Of a stretch of 64,000 nt of DNA, positions 17,526-27,217 are shown in pieces. This DNA comes from Burkholderiaceae bacterium. GTDB taxonomy: Bacteria > Pseudomonadota > Gammaproteobacteria > Burkholderiales > Burkholderiaceae_C. Location: assembly GCA_016790575.1 (NCBI GenBank), contig JAEUOU010000003.1, forward strand, positions 1-64,000. The letters run 5' to 3'. How positions within the stretch are numbered: position 1 is the stretch's first letter; each line of letters starts with the position of its first letter. The notes beneath the pieces were generated by a model. That model had not been told where the DNA came from. It saw only the letters and a program-made list of their open reading frames with translations, and did not search any database. The translations under genes were made by a program, and so were the position numbers.

Positions 17526-20402
17526 ATGAGTGAGACGAAGTCCATCTACGCCGCCTATCGCGGCAATACCTATCTCTTCGGGGGCAACGCGCCCTACGTC
17601 GAAGAGATGTACGAAAACTACCTGGCCAATCCCGGAAGCGTGCCCGATTCGTGGCGCGAGTACTTCGACGCGCTGCAACATGTCCCGGCCGTCGATGGCT
17701 CCAATGCCCGCGATGTACCGCACTTGCCGGTCATCAACGCCTTTGCCGACCGCGCCCGCCAGGGTGGCACCAAGGTGGTGCTGGCCAGCGCCGACGCGGA
17801 AATGGGTCGCAAGCGCACGGCGGTCCAGCAGCTGATTGCCGCCTACCGCAACGTCGGGTCCCATTGGGCGGACCTCGATCCGCTCAAGCGGACCGAGCGC
17901 GACAAGATTCCCGAGCTGGAGCCGTCGTTCTACGGTTTCAGCGATGCCGACCAGGAAGCGGTGTTCGACACCAGCAACACCTTCTTCGGCAAAGACCGCA
18001 TGAGCCTGCGCGAGCTGCTCAACGCGCTGCGTGAGACGTACTGCGGCACCGTGGGCGCGGAGTACATGTTCATTTCCGACCAGAGCCAGAAGCGCTGGTG
18101 GCAGCAGAAACTGGAGAGCATCCGCAGCAAACCCAGCTTCAATGCCGAAAAGAAGAAGCACATTCTTGACCGCCTGACGGCCGCCGAAGGCCTGGAGCGC
18201 TTCCTGCACACCAAATATGTCGGCCAGAAGCGCTTCTCGCTCGAAGGCGGCGAAAGCTTCATCGCGGCGATGGACGAGCTGATTCAGCAAGCCGGCGCCA
18301 AAGGGGTGCAGGAAATTGTCATCGGCATGGCCCACCGTGGCCGCCTGAACGTGCTGGTCAATACGCTGGGCAAGATGCCGGCCGACCTGTTCGCCGAGTT
18401 TGACCACACCGCCCCCGAAGACCTGCCTGCGGGTGATGTGAAGTACCACCAGGGCTTCAGCTCCGATGTGTCCACCCCTGGCGGCCCGGTCCACCTGTCG
18501 CTGGCGTTCAACCCGTCGCACCTGGAAATCGTCAACCCGGTGGTCGAGGGTTCGGTGCGCGCCCGCATGGACCGCCGTGGCGACACCCGCGGCAGCCAGG
18601 TGCTGCCGGTGCTGGTGCACGGCGACGCCGCCTTTGCAGGCCAGGGCGTCAACCAGGAAACCCTGGCGCTGGCACAGACCCGTGGTTACACCACCGGCGG
18701 TACGGTGCACCTGATCATCAACAACCAGATCGGCTTCACGACGTCCGACCCGCGTGACCTGCGCTCCACCCTGTATTGCACGGATATCGTCAAAGGTGTG
18801 GAGTCGCCGGTGCTGCACGTCAATGGCGACGACCCGGAAGCGGTTGTGCTGGCAGCTCAGCTGGCACTGGAATACCGCATGGAGTTCCGCAAGGACGTGG
18901 TGGTGGACATCATCTGTTTCCGCAAGCTGGGTCACAACGAGCAGGACACGCCGAGCCTGACCCAGCCGCTGATGTACAAGAAGATTGCCCAGCATCCCGG
19001 CACGCGCCGCCTGTATGCCGACCGCCTGGCCTCCCAAGGTCTGGGCGAGACGCTGGGTGACGACATGGCCAAGGCATACCGTGCCGCCATGGACGCCGGC
19101 AAACACACGGTCGATCCGGTGCTGACCAACTTCAAGAGCAAGTACGCGGTCGATTGGTCGCCATTCCTGGGCAAGAAATGGACCGACGCGGCCGATACCG
19201 CGTTGCCGCTGACCGAATGGAAGCGCCTGGCGGAGCGAATCACCACCATCCCGGCAAACATCACGCCGCACCAGCTGGTGAAAAAGGTCTATGACGATCG
19301 CGCCGCCATGGGTCGGGGCGACATCAACGTCGACTGGGGCATGGGCGAGCACATGGCGTTCGCGTCGCTGGTGGCCAGCGGCTACCCGGTGCGCCTGTCG
19401 GGCGAAGACTGCGGCCGGGGCACGTTTACCCACCGCCACGCGGTCATTCACGACCAGAACCGTGAAAAGTGGAATGAAGGTACCTACATCGGCTTGCAGC
19501 ATGCGGCCGACAACCAGGCACCGTTTGTGGTCATCGACTCCATCCTGTCCGAAGAGGCCGTACTGGGCTTCGAATACGGCTACGCCTCGAACGACCCGAA
19601 CACGCTGGTCATCTGGGAAGCGCAGTTCGGCGACTTCGCCAACGGCGCCCAGGTGGTGATCGACCAGTTCATCGCCTCGGGCGAAGTCAAGTGGGGGCGT
19701 GTCAACGGCATCACGCTGATGCTGCCGCACGGCTACGAAGGCCAAGGCCCCGAGCACAGCTCGGCACGGGTGGAGCGCTTCATGCAACTGGCGGCGGATA
19801 CCAACATGCAGATCGTGCAGCCGACCACGGCCAGCCAGATCTTCCATGTGCTGCGTCGCCAGATGGTGCGCAACCTGCGCAAGCCGCTCATCATCTTCAC
19901 GCCCAAATCGCTGCTGCGCAACAAGGATGCCACCTCGCCCTTGTCCGAATTCACCAAAGGCGGCTTCCAGACCGTCATTCCCGAGCAAAACGATGAGATC
20001 GTGCGCAAAGGTGACAAGGTCAAGCGGGTCATTGCCTGCTCCGGCAAGGTGTATTACGACCTGGTCAAGAAGCGCGAGAGCAAGGGCGCCGACGACGTGG
20101 CCATCGTTCGGGTCGAACAGCTGTATCCCTTCCCGCACAAGGCCTTCGCGGCCGAGATGAAACGCTATCCCAATGTTTCCGAAATCGTGTGGTGCCAGGA
20201 CGAACCGCAGAACCAGGGCGCATGGTTCTTCATCCAGCACAACATTCACGAGAACATGGCCGAAGGCCAGAGGCTCGGTTACGCCGGCCGCGCGGCGTCC
20301 GCGTCGCCGGCGGTGGGTTACGCCCACCTGCACCAGGAGCAGCAGAAGGCGCTGATCGAAGCGGCCTTCGGCAAGCTCAAGGGCTTCATCCTCACCAAAT
20401 AA
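17526..20402 (+). CDS. sucA: 2-oxoglutarate dehydrogenase E1 component
   Basis: 958 residues, full length. It decarboxylates 2-oxoglutarate with thiamine diphosphate in the TCA cycle. Motifs seen are the N-terminal E2-binding segment (Leu-Phe-Gly-Gly-Asn-Ala-Pro-Tyr-Val-Glu), Gly-Met-Ala-His-Arg-Gly-Arg-Leu-Asn-Val, Tyr-His-Gln-Gly-Phe-Ser, the ThDP/Mg region Val-His-Gly-Asp-Ala-Ala-Phe-Ala-Gly-Gln-Gly and Pro-His-Gly-Tyr-Glu-Gly-Gln-Gly-Pro-Glu-His-Ser. The ATG at 17526 follows a GGAGGT; a longer open frame upstream is non-coding. It begins the sucA-odhB-lpdA cluster; the 200 bp before it hold no gene. Confidence 0.97.
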   Translation: MSETKSIYAAYRGNTYLFGGNAPYVEEMYENYLANPGSVPDSWREYFDALQHVPAVDGSNARDVPHLPVINAFADRARQGGTKVVLASADAEMGRKRTAVQQLIAAYRNVGSHWADLDPLKRTERDKIPELEPSFYGFSDADQEAVFDTSNTFFGKDRMSLRELLNALRETYCGTVGAEYMFISDQSQKRWWQQKLESIRSKPSFNAEKKKHILDRLTAAEGLERFLHTKYVGQKRFSLEGGESFIAAMDELIQQAGAKGVQEIVIGMAHRGRLNVLVNTLGKMPADLFAEFDHTAPEDLPAGDVKYHQGFSSDVSTPGGPVHLSLAFNPSHLEIVNPVVEGSVRARMDRRGDTRGSQVLPVLVHGDAAFAGQGVNQETLALAQTRGYTTGGTVHLIINNQIGFTTSDPRDLRSTLYCTDIVKGVESPVLHVNGDDPEAVVLAAQLALEYRMEFRKDVVVDIICFRKLGHNEQDTPSLTQPLMYKKIAQHPGTRRLYADRLASQGLGETLGDDMAKAYRAAMDAGKHTVDPVLTNFKSKYAVDWSPFLGKKWTDAADTALPLTEWKRLAERITTIPANITPHQLVKKVYDDRAAMGRGDINVDWGMGEHMAFASLVASGYPVRLSGEDCGRGTFTHRHAVIHDQNREKWNEGTYIGLQHAADNQAPFVVIDSILSEEAVLGFEYGYASNDPNTLVIWEAQFGDFANGAQVVIDQFIASGEVKWGRVNGITLMLPHGYEGQGPEHSSARVERFMQLAADTNMQIVQPTTASQIFHVLRRQMVRNLRKPLIIFTPKSLLRNKDATSPLSEFTKGGFQTVIPEQNDEIVRKGDKVKRVIACSGKVYYDLVKKRESKGADDVAIVRVEQLYPFPHKAFAAEMKRYPNVSEIVWCQDEPQNQGAWFFIQHNIHENMAEGQRLGYAGRAASASPAVGYAHLHQEQQKALIEAAFGKLKGFILTK

Positions 20403-20456
20403 GCAGGGCTGCAGAGACACAGCACATTGAACTGAAAAGACACAGAAAGAATCCGT

Positions 20457-21734
20457 ATGGCACTCGTAGAAGTCAAAGTACCGCAACTGTCCGAATCGGT
20501 GGCCGAAGCTACCCTGTTGCAGTGGAAGAAAAAAGCTGGTGAGGCAGTTGCTGCCGATGAAATCCTGATCGAGATCGAAACCGACAAGGTGGTGCTGGAA
20601 GTGCCGGCTCCTGCCGCCGGTGTTCTGGCCGAGCTGGTCGTCGCGGATGGCGGCACCGTGGTCGCCGAGCAGCTGATCGCCCGTATCGACACCGAAGGCA
20701 AGGCCGGCGCGGTTGCCGCCGCGCCAGCAGCGGCGCCCGTCGCCGCAGCGGCGGCGCCCGCTGCCGCCGCACCGGCAGCCGTTGGCGGCGCTATGGCCGG
20801 TGTGGCCATGCCGGCAGCCGCCAAGCTGATGGCGGACAACAACCTGAGCGCCGGTTCCGTGGCGGGCAGTGGTCGTGACGGCCGGGTCACCAAGGGCGAT
20901 GTGCTCGCCGCCGTGACCGGTGGTGCTTCGGCTCCGGCTGCCGCACCCGTCGCAGCGGCGTCGGTGGCCATTCCCACCGGCGTGCCGACCAAGGTGCTGC
21001 CGCAGGTGGCGGCACCGGCCGTGGACCTGGGCGACCGCCCGGAGCAGCGCGTGCCCATGACGCGCCTGCGCGCCCGTGTGGCCGAGCGTCTGCTGCAATC
21101 CCAGGCGACCAACGCGATCCTGACCACGTTCAACGAAGTGAACATGGCGCCCGTGATGGCCCTGCGCAAGACGCATCAGGAGCGTTTCGAAAAGACCCAT
21201 GGTGTCAAGCTCGGCTTCATGAGCTTTTTCGTCAAGGCGGCGGTGCACGCGCTGCGCAAGTTCCCGATCCTGAATGCCTCCGTGGATGGCAACGACATCG
21301 TCTACCACGGCTATTTCGACATCGGTATCGCGGTGGGTTCGCCCCGCGGCCTGGTGGTGCCGATCCTGCGCAATGCCGACCAGATGAGCTTTGCCGACAT
21401 CGAAAAGAAGATTGCCGAGTACGGCAAGAAGGCCGCCGACGGCAAGCTGGGCCTCGAAGAGATGACCGGTGGTACCTTCTCCATCTCCAACGGCGGCACG
21501 TTCGGCTCCATGCTGTCCACGCCCATCATCAATCCGCCGCAGTCGGCCATTTTGGGCGTCCATGCGACCAAAGACCGCGCCGTGGTCGAAAACGGGCAGG
21601 TGGTGGTGCGTCCGATCAACTATCTGGCCATGAGCTACGACCACCGCATCATTGACGGCCGCGAAGCCGTGCTGGGTCTGGTGGCGATGAAAGAAGCGCT
21701 GGAAGATCCGTCGCGTCTGCTGTTCGACCTCTGA
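20457..21734 (+). CDS. odhB: 2-oxoglutarate dehydrogenase E2, dihydrolipoyllysine succinyltransferase
   Basis: 425 residues. Domain order is a lipoyl domain (about 1-80, with the lipoylated lysine in Glu-Thr-Asp-Lys-Val-Val-Leu-Glu, about residue 43), an alanine/proline linker, the peripheral-subunit-binding domain (about 110-150), a second linker and the catalytic domain ending with the active site Ser-Tyr-Asp-His-Arg-Ile-Ile-Asp-Gly. It transfers the succinyl group to CoA. It follows sucA by 54 bp. Confidence 0.97.
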   Translation: MALVEVKVPQLSESVAEATLLQWKKKAGEAVAADEILIEIETDKVVLEVPAPAAGVLAELVVADGGTVVAEQLIARIDTEGKAGAVAAAPAAAPVAAAAAPAAAAPAAVGGAMAGVAMPAAAKLMADNNLSAGSVAGSGRDGRVTKGDVLAAVTGGASAPAAAPVAAASVAIPTGVPTKVLPQVAAPAVDLGDRPEQRVPMTRLRARVAERLLQSQATNAILTTFNEVNMAPVMALRKTHQERFEKTHGVKLGFMSFFVKAAVHALRKFPILNASVDGNDIVYHGYFDIGIAVGSPRGLVVPILRNADQMSFADIEKKIAEYGKKAADGKLGLEEMTGGTFSISNGGTFGSMLSTPIINPPQSAILGVHATKDRAVVENGQVVVRPINYLAMSYDHRIIDGREAVLGLVAMKEALEDPSRLLFDL

Positions 21735-21752
21735 TCGCATCCTGAAGCCGAC

Positions 21753-21806
21753 AGACCCACCCGTGGGGAACCGGCCCCTGTGCCGACCCCCGGTGGGTCT
21801 TTCTCC
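21753..21806 (+). terminator. Hairpin between odhB and lpdA (partial terminator or attenuator)
   Basis: A perfect 9-bp stem (AGACCCACC at 21753-21761 with GGTGGGTCT at 21792-21800) encloses a GC-rich loop that can form a smaller GGGG/CCCC hairpin. A short TTCTCC follows. It ends about 22 bp before the lpdA ATG, so it could reduce readthrough and thereby set lpdA below odhB, or stabilise the upstream mRNA. Confidence 0.6.
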
Positions 21807-21827
21807 AACCGAATATCCGAATTCACC

Positions 21828-23255
<1,428 letters not shown>

Positions 23256-23330
23256 GCCTGTGAAGCCCGGTGACCGGCAGGGCCTGAATGCCGCCGGGCG
23301 CCGGCTTTTCTTCGTTAACATTCCCGGGCC

Positions 23331-24428
23331 ATGTCCGTCCGCCAGAACTACGAAGCCGAGCTTGCCGCGCGGGCTTACCGCAGCGACCCGGCCCAGTTGC
23401 GTGCGGTCGATGCCCTGGAGCGCTGTGCCGCCGAATGGTCAACGTACAAGGAAAAGCGCTCCAATGCCTTCAAGAAGCTGATCAACCGGCCCGACATCCC
23501 GCTTGGTGTGTACATGTATGGCGGGGTGGGGCGTGGCAAGAGCTTCCTGATGGATTGCTTCTACAACGCGGTGCCGATACAGCGCAAGACACGGCTGCAC
23601 TTCCATGAGTTCATGCGCGAAGTGCACCGCGAGATGGCGGAACTGCAAGGTACGGTCAACCCGCTGGACGAGCTGGGCCGACGCATCGCCAAACGCTACA
23701 AGCTGATCTGTTTCGACGAGTTCCATGTGGCGGACATCACCGATGCGATGATCCTGCACCGCCTTCTGGTGGCCTTGTTCGAAAACGGCGTGGGTTTCAT
23801 CACGACGTCCAATTTCAAGCCCGACGACCTGTATCCCAACGGTCTGCACCGGGACCGCATCCTGCCCGCGATCGCCCTGCTCAACGAGCGCATGGAGGTG
23901 GTCAACGTCGACAACGGCACCGACTACCGGCAGCGCACCCTGGAGCATGTGCGGCTGTACCACTGTCCGCTCGGCGAGGCCGCCGAAGCCAGCATGGAAG
24001 ACGCGTTCAACCAATTGGCCGAGGCCCGTGACGAAGCGCCGGTTCTGCATATCGAAGCCCGCGACATCCGCGCCGTGCGCAAGGCCGGGGGAGTGGTCTG
24101 GTTCGATTTCCGCACGCTGTGTGGTGGGCCACGATCGCAGAACGATTACCTGGAAATCGCCTCGCAGTTTCACACCGTGTTGTTGTCCAACGTGCCGCAG
24201 ATGCCGGTGCGCATGGCGTCGGAGGCGCGGCGCTTCACCTGGCTGGTGGATGTGTTGTACGACCGGCGGGTCAACCTGATCCTTTCCGCGGCGGTGCCGC
24301 CTGAACAGCTCTACACCGAAGGACCCCTGGCGCACGAGTTTCCGCGCACCGTTTCGCGGCTCAACGAAATGCAGTCCCGCGAGTACCTGGCGATGGAGCA
24401 TCGAACCGTGGACACGCGGATCACCTGA
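23331..24428 (+). CDS. zapE: ZapE/AFG1-family ATPase
   Basis: 365 residues. ZapE is a cell-division associated ATPase that acts on FtsZ under stress; the mitochondrial relative is AFG1. Walker A is Gly-Gly-Val-Gly-Arg-Gly-Lys-Ser (about 64-71), Walker B Leu-Ile-Cys-Phe-Asp-Glu-Phe-His-Val, and sensor 1 Thr-Thr-Ser-Asn-Phe-Lys-Pro. The order sucA-odhB-lpdA-zapE is common in Burkholderiales. Its stop codon overlaps the start of the next gene (TGATG). Confidence 0.94.
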   Translation: MSVRQNYEAELAARAYRSDPAQLRAVDALERCAAEWSTYKEKRSNAFKKLINRPDIPLGVYMYGGVGRGKSFLMDCFYNAVPIQRKTRLHFHEFMREVHREMAELQGTVNPLDELGRRIAKRYKLICFDEFHVADITDAMILHRLLVALFENGVGFITTSNFKPDDLYPNGLHRDRILPAIALLNERMEVVNVDNGTDYRQRTLEHVRLYHCPLGEAAEASMEDAFNQLAEARDEAPVLHIEARDIRAVRKAGGVVWFDFRTLCGGPRSQNDYLEIASQFHTVLLSNVPQMPVRMASEARRFTWLVDVLYDRRVNLILSAAVPPEQLYTEGPLAHEFPRTVSRLNEMQSREYLAMEHRTVDTRIT

Positions 24429-24865
24429 TGCGCTTGCTCCCCATCCACCGTTGCGCCGGTTTCTCCGAAGGTGGCGCGCGCCTGTTCTGGCTGATGTGGT
24501 TGGCCGGCGTGGTGATGGCGGCAACCCATCATCCGGTGCTTGCCCAGGGAGTCCCCGCGCTGTCGGTCGCCTCCGCGCCGCGGGTCGAAGGCGAGGGCTC
24601 CCGGGTGAACGGGCCCGCGGCCGAAGCGGCAGAACGGTCCCGCATTGCACAGGAACGCAGCGCGGTGCACCAGCGGTTCGAAGACGAGTCCCGTGCCTGT
24701 TACCAGCGGTTCGCGGTCAACGATTGCCTGGAACAGGCCCGGTCCCTGCGGCGGGAACAGCTCGGTGACTTGCGGCGTCAGGAAATATCACTCAACGATG
24801 CGGACCGTCGGCGCAAGGCCGCCGACGCGGTTCGGCGGGCTGAGTCACGCAGTAATCCGCCCTGA
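24428..24865 (+). CDS. Small secreted Arg/Glu-rich protein of unknown function
   Basis: 145 residues. A signal peptide with a hydrophobic core at about 20-33 ends near Pro-Val-Leu-Ala-Gln. The mature protein is charged and helical: Ala-Glu-Arg-Ser-Arg-Ile-Ala-Gln-Glu-Arg, a pair of cysteines in Cys-Tyr-Gln-Arg-Phe-Ala-Val-Asn-Asp-Cys that could form a disulfide, then an Arg-rich coiled-coil-like stretch. Similar proteins follow zapE in related genomes to my knowledge; none has a known role. The start overlaps the zapE stop, so translation is probably coupled. Confidence 0.75.
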   Translation: MRLLPIHRCAGFSEGGARLFWLMWLAGVVMAATHHPVLAQGVPALSVASAPRVEGEGSRVNGPAAEAAERSRIAQERSAVHQRFEDESRACYQRFAVNDCLEQARSLRREQLGDLRRQEISLNDADRRRKAADAVRRAESRSNPP

Positions 24866-25016
24866 TCGGACGCGCCGTCTTGATGCGGCGCCGGGTCGGA
24901 CGTTGCGCCGCGGACGACTTGTTCCCGGGCAAAAAAGCGTCAGTTTCCCGAAAGTCCATCATACATAATTATGAATTCAAATTAACCCCAACCCTGAACC
25001 CGGCAGGAGACAAGAC

Positions 25017-26912
25017 ATGAGCGCATTCGACGACTTTCACCGCCGTTCCATTGAAGACCGCGATGGCTTCTGGTCCGAACAGGCCCAGCTGGTGGACTGG
25101 CAGACCCCGCCGCAGCAGATCTGCGACTTCAGCAACCCCCCGTTTGCCAAGTGGTTCGTCGGTGGCACCACTAACCTGTGCCACAACGCGGTGGACCGCC
25201 ATGTGGCCGAGCGCGGCGACCAGCGCGCGCTGATTTTTGTCTCCACCGAGACCAACCAGGAAAAGGTCTACACCTTCCGCGAACTGCACACCGAGGTGCA
25301 GCGCATGGCCGCGGTGCTGAAGGACCTGGGCGTGCAAAAGGGCGACCGCGTCCTGATCTACATGCCGATGATTCCCGAGGCCGCGTTTGCCATGCTGGCC
25401 TGCACCCGCATCGGCGCCATCCACTCGGTGGTGTTCGGCGGTTTTGCCTCCGGCGCGCTGGCCTCGCGCATTGAAGACTCCGAGCCGCGGGTCATCGTCA
25501 GTGCCGACGGCGGCATGCGTGGCGGCAAGGCGGTGGAATACAAGCCGCTGCTGGACGAAGCCATCCGCCTGTCGGCCCACAAACCCGAGGCCGTGCTGCT
25601 GGTCGACCGACAGGTCGCCCCGATGCCGCTGGTCGAAGGCCGTGACCGCCTGTGGGCACCCCTGCGCGAAAAGCACCTCAACACCACCGTGCCCTGCGAG
25701 TGGGTGGACGCCACCCACCCCAGCTACACGCTCTACACGTCCGGCACCACCGGCAAACCCAAGGGGGTGCAGCGCGACACCGGCGGCTACGCCGTGGCGC
25801 TGGCCGCGTCGATGAAGCACATCTACTGCGGCAATGCGGGCGAAACCTACTTCTCCACCTCCGATATCGGCTGGGTGGTGGGCCACAGCTACATCATCTA
25901 CGGCCCGCTGATCGCCGGCATGGCCACCATCATGTACGAAGGCCTGCCGATCCGCCCGGACGGCGGCATCTGGTGGAGCCTGGTCGAGAAGTACCAGGTC
26001 ACCGTGATGTTCAGCGCCCCCACCGCCATCCGCGTGCTCAAGAAGCAGGATCCGGCCCTGCTGACCAAGTACAACCTGTCCACGCTGCGTGCCCTGTTCC
26101 TGGCCGGCGAACCGCTGGACGAGCCCACCGCACAGTGGATCAGCCAGGGCCTGGGCAAACCCATCATCGACAACTACTGGCAGACCGAGACCGGCTGGCC
26201 GATTCTCAGCATCTGCAAGGGGGTGGATGACGCCGCCAGCAAGTTCGGCTCGCCCGGCAAACCCGTCTACGGCTACAACGTCAAGCTGCTGGACGACCAG
26301 ACCGGTGAAGAGCTGGTGGGTGGCGACGTCAAGGGCGTGGTCTGTGTCGAAGGCCCGCTGCCCCCCGGCTGCATGCAGACCGTGTGGCGTGACGACGCGC
26401 GTTTTGTCAACACCTACTGGAAGAGCATGCCCAACAAGATGGTGTATTCCACCTTCGACTGGGGCGTGCGCGACAAGGACGGCTACTTCTTCATCCTCGG
26501 CCGCACCGACGACGTGATCAACGTGGCCGGCCACCGCCTGGGCACCCGCGAAATCGAAGAGAGCATTGCCGGCCACCCGAACATCGCCGAAGTGGCGGTG
26601 GTGGGTGTGGCCGACCAGCTCAAGGGCCAGGTGGCGATGGCGTTTGCCGTGGTCAAGGACGCCAGCGGCCTGACCGACGAAGCCGCCAAGCTCAAGCTCG
26701 AAGGCGAGATCATGAAGCTGGTCGACCGCGACCTCGGCGCCGTGGCCCGCCCGGCCCGCGTGCGTTTTGTCACCGTGCTGCCCAAGACCCGCAGCGGCAA
26801 GGTGCTGCGCCGCGCCATCCAGGCTGTCTGCGAAGCCCGCGACACCGGTGACCTGACCACCATGGACGATCCGGCCGCGCTGCAGCAGATCAAGGATTTG
26901 GTCGCGGGTTAA
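25017..26912 (+). CDS. prpE: Propionyl-CoA synthetase
   Basis: 631 residues. It activates propionate (and more slowly acetate) to the CoA ester through an acyl-AMP. The AMP-binding signature Thr-Ser-Gly-Thr-Thr-Gly-Lys-Pro-Lys-Gly-Val is followed by Gln-Arg-Asp-Thr-Gly-Gly-Tyr, typical of PrpE rather than Acs; length also fits PrpE. Asp-Asn-Tyr-Trp-Gln-Thr-Glu-Thr-Gly and the C-terminal catalytic lysine (Lys595, in Arg-Ser-Gly-Lys-Val-Leu-Arg) are intact. The DNA just upstream (about 24950-24990) is AT-rich and probably carries the promoter. A strong terminator follows. Confidence 0.93.
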   Translation: MSAFDDFHRRSIEDRDGFWSEQAQLVDWQTPPQQICDFSNPPFAKWFVGGTTNLCHNAVDRHVAERGDQRALIFVSTETNQEKVYTFRELHTEVQRMAAVLKDLGVQKGDRVLIYMPMIPEAAFAMLACTRIGAIHSVVFGGFASGALASRIEDSEPRVIVSADGGMRGGKAVEYKPLLDEAIRLSAHKPEAVLLVDRQVAPMPLVEGRDRLWAPLREKHLNTTVPCEWVDATHPSYTLYTSGTTGKPKGVQRDTGGYAVALAASMKHIYCGNAGETYFSTSDIGWVVGHSYIIYGPLIAGMATIMYEGLPIRPDGGIWWSLVEKYQVTVMFSAPTAIRVLKKQDPALLTKYNLSTLRALFLAGEPLDEPTAQWISQGLGKPIIDNYWQTETGWPILSICKGVDDAASKFGSPGKPVYGYNVKLLDDQTGEELVGGDVKGVVCVEGPLPPGCMQTVWRDDARFVNTYWKSMPNKMVYSTFDWGVRDKDGYFFILGRTDDVINVAGHRLGTREIEESIAGHPNIAEVAVVGVADQLKGQVAMAFAVVKDASGLTDEAAKLKLEGEIMKLVDRDLGAVARPARVRFVTVLPKTRSGKVLRRAIQAVCEARDTGDLTTMDDPAALQQIKDLVAG

Positions 26913-26960
26913 GGCAAAGCCGAACCCGCCGATTTCCGGCCCGAAAAGCGCCGGATTGCG

Positions 26961-26992
26961 CCCCGCACGCCGCAAGGCGGCGGGGTTTTTTT
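26961..26992 (+). terminator. Intrinsic terminator after prpE
   Basis: A GC-rich hairpin (CCCCGC...CCGC, loop AAG, GCGG...GGGG) runs directly into seven T. It closes the prpE transcript. Together with the repeat copy at 27046 it makes up most of what can be recognised in the 305-bp gap before the AlkB fusion. Confidence 0.9.
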
Positions 26993-27045
26993 GTTATCGG
27001 GCACTGCGGATACCCCCCGAAAGGCTCCCGGGTTTATCAAAAACA

Positions 27046-27077
27046 ATAGCGAAAGATGACCTTATTACGCTGGGTAT
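27046..27077 (+). repeat. 32-bp dispersed repeat, copy 5 (intergenic)
   Basis: Matches the majority sequence at 28 of 32 positions, with intact ATAGC start and ACGCTGGGTAT end. It lies in the gap between the prpE terminator and the AlkB fusion gene. Confidence 0.9.
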
Positions 27078-27217
27078 CAGGCTATTTCATCATATACGGC
27101 GAGTATCTGGCGTTTTCGGATGCCGCCAGCGTGCCAACCGCGCGGGACAGCCGGCGTTGACAGGTCCGACCGGGTCGTTCAGCATGGCCGCACACCACGC
27201 TGCGGATCTCCTGCCCT

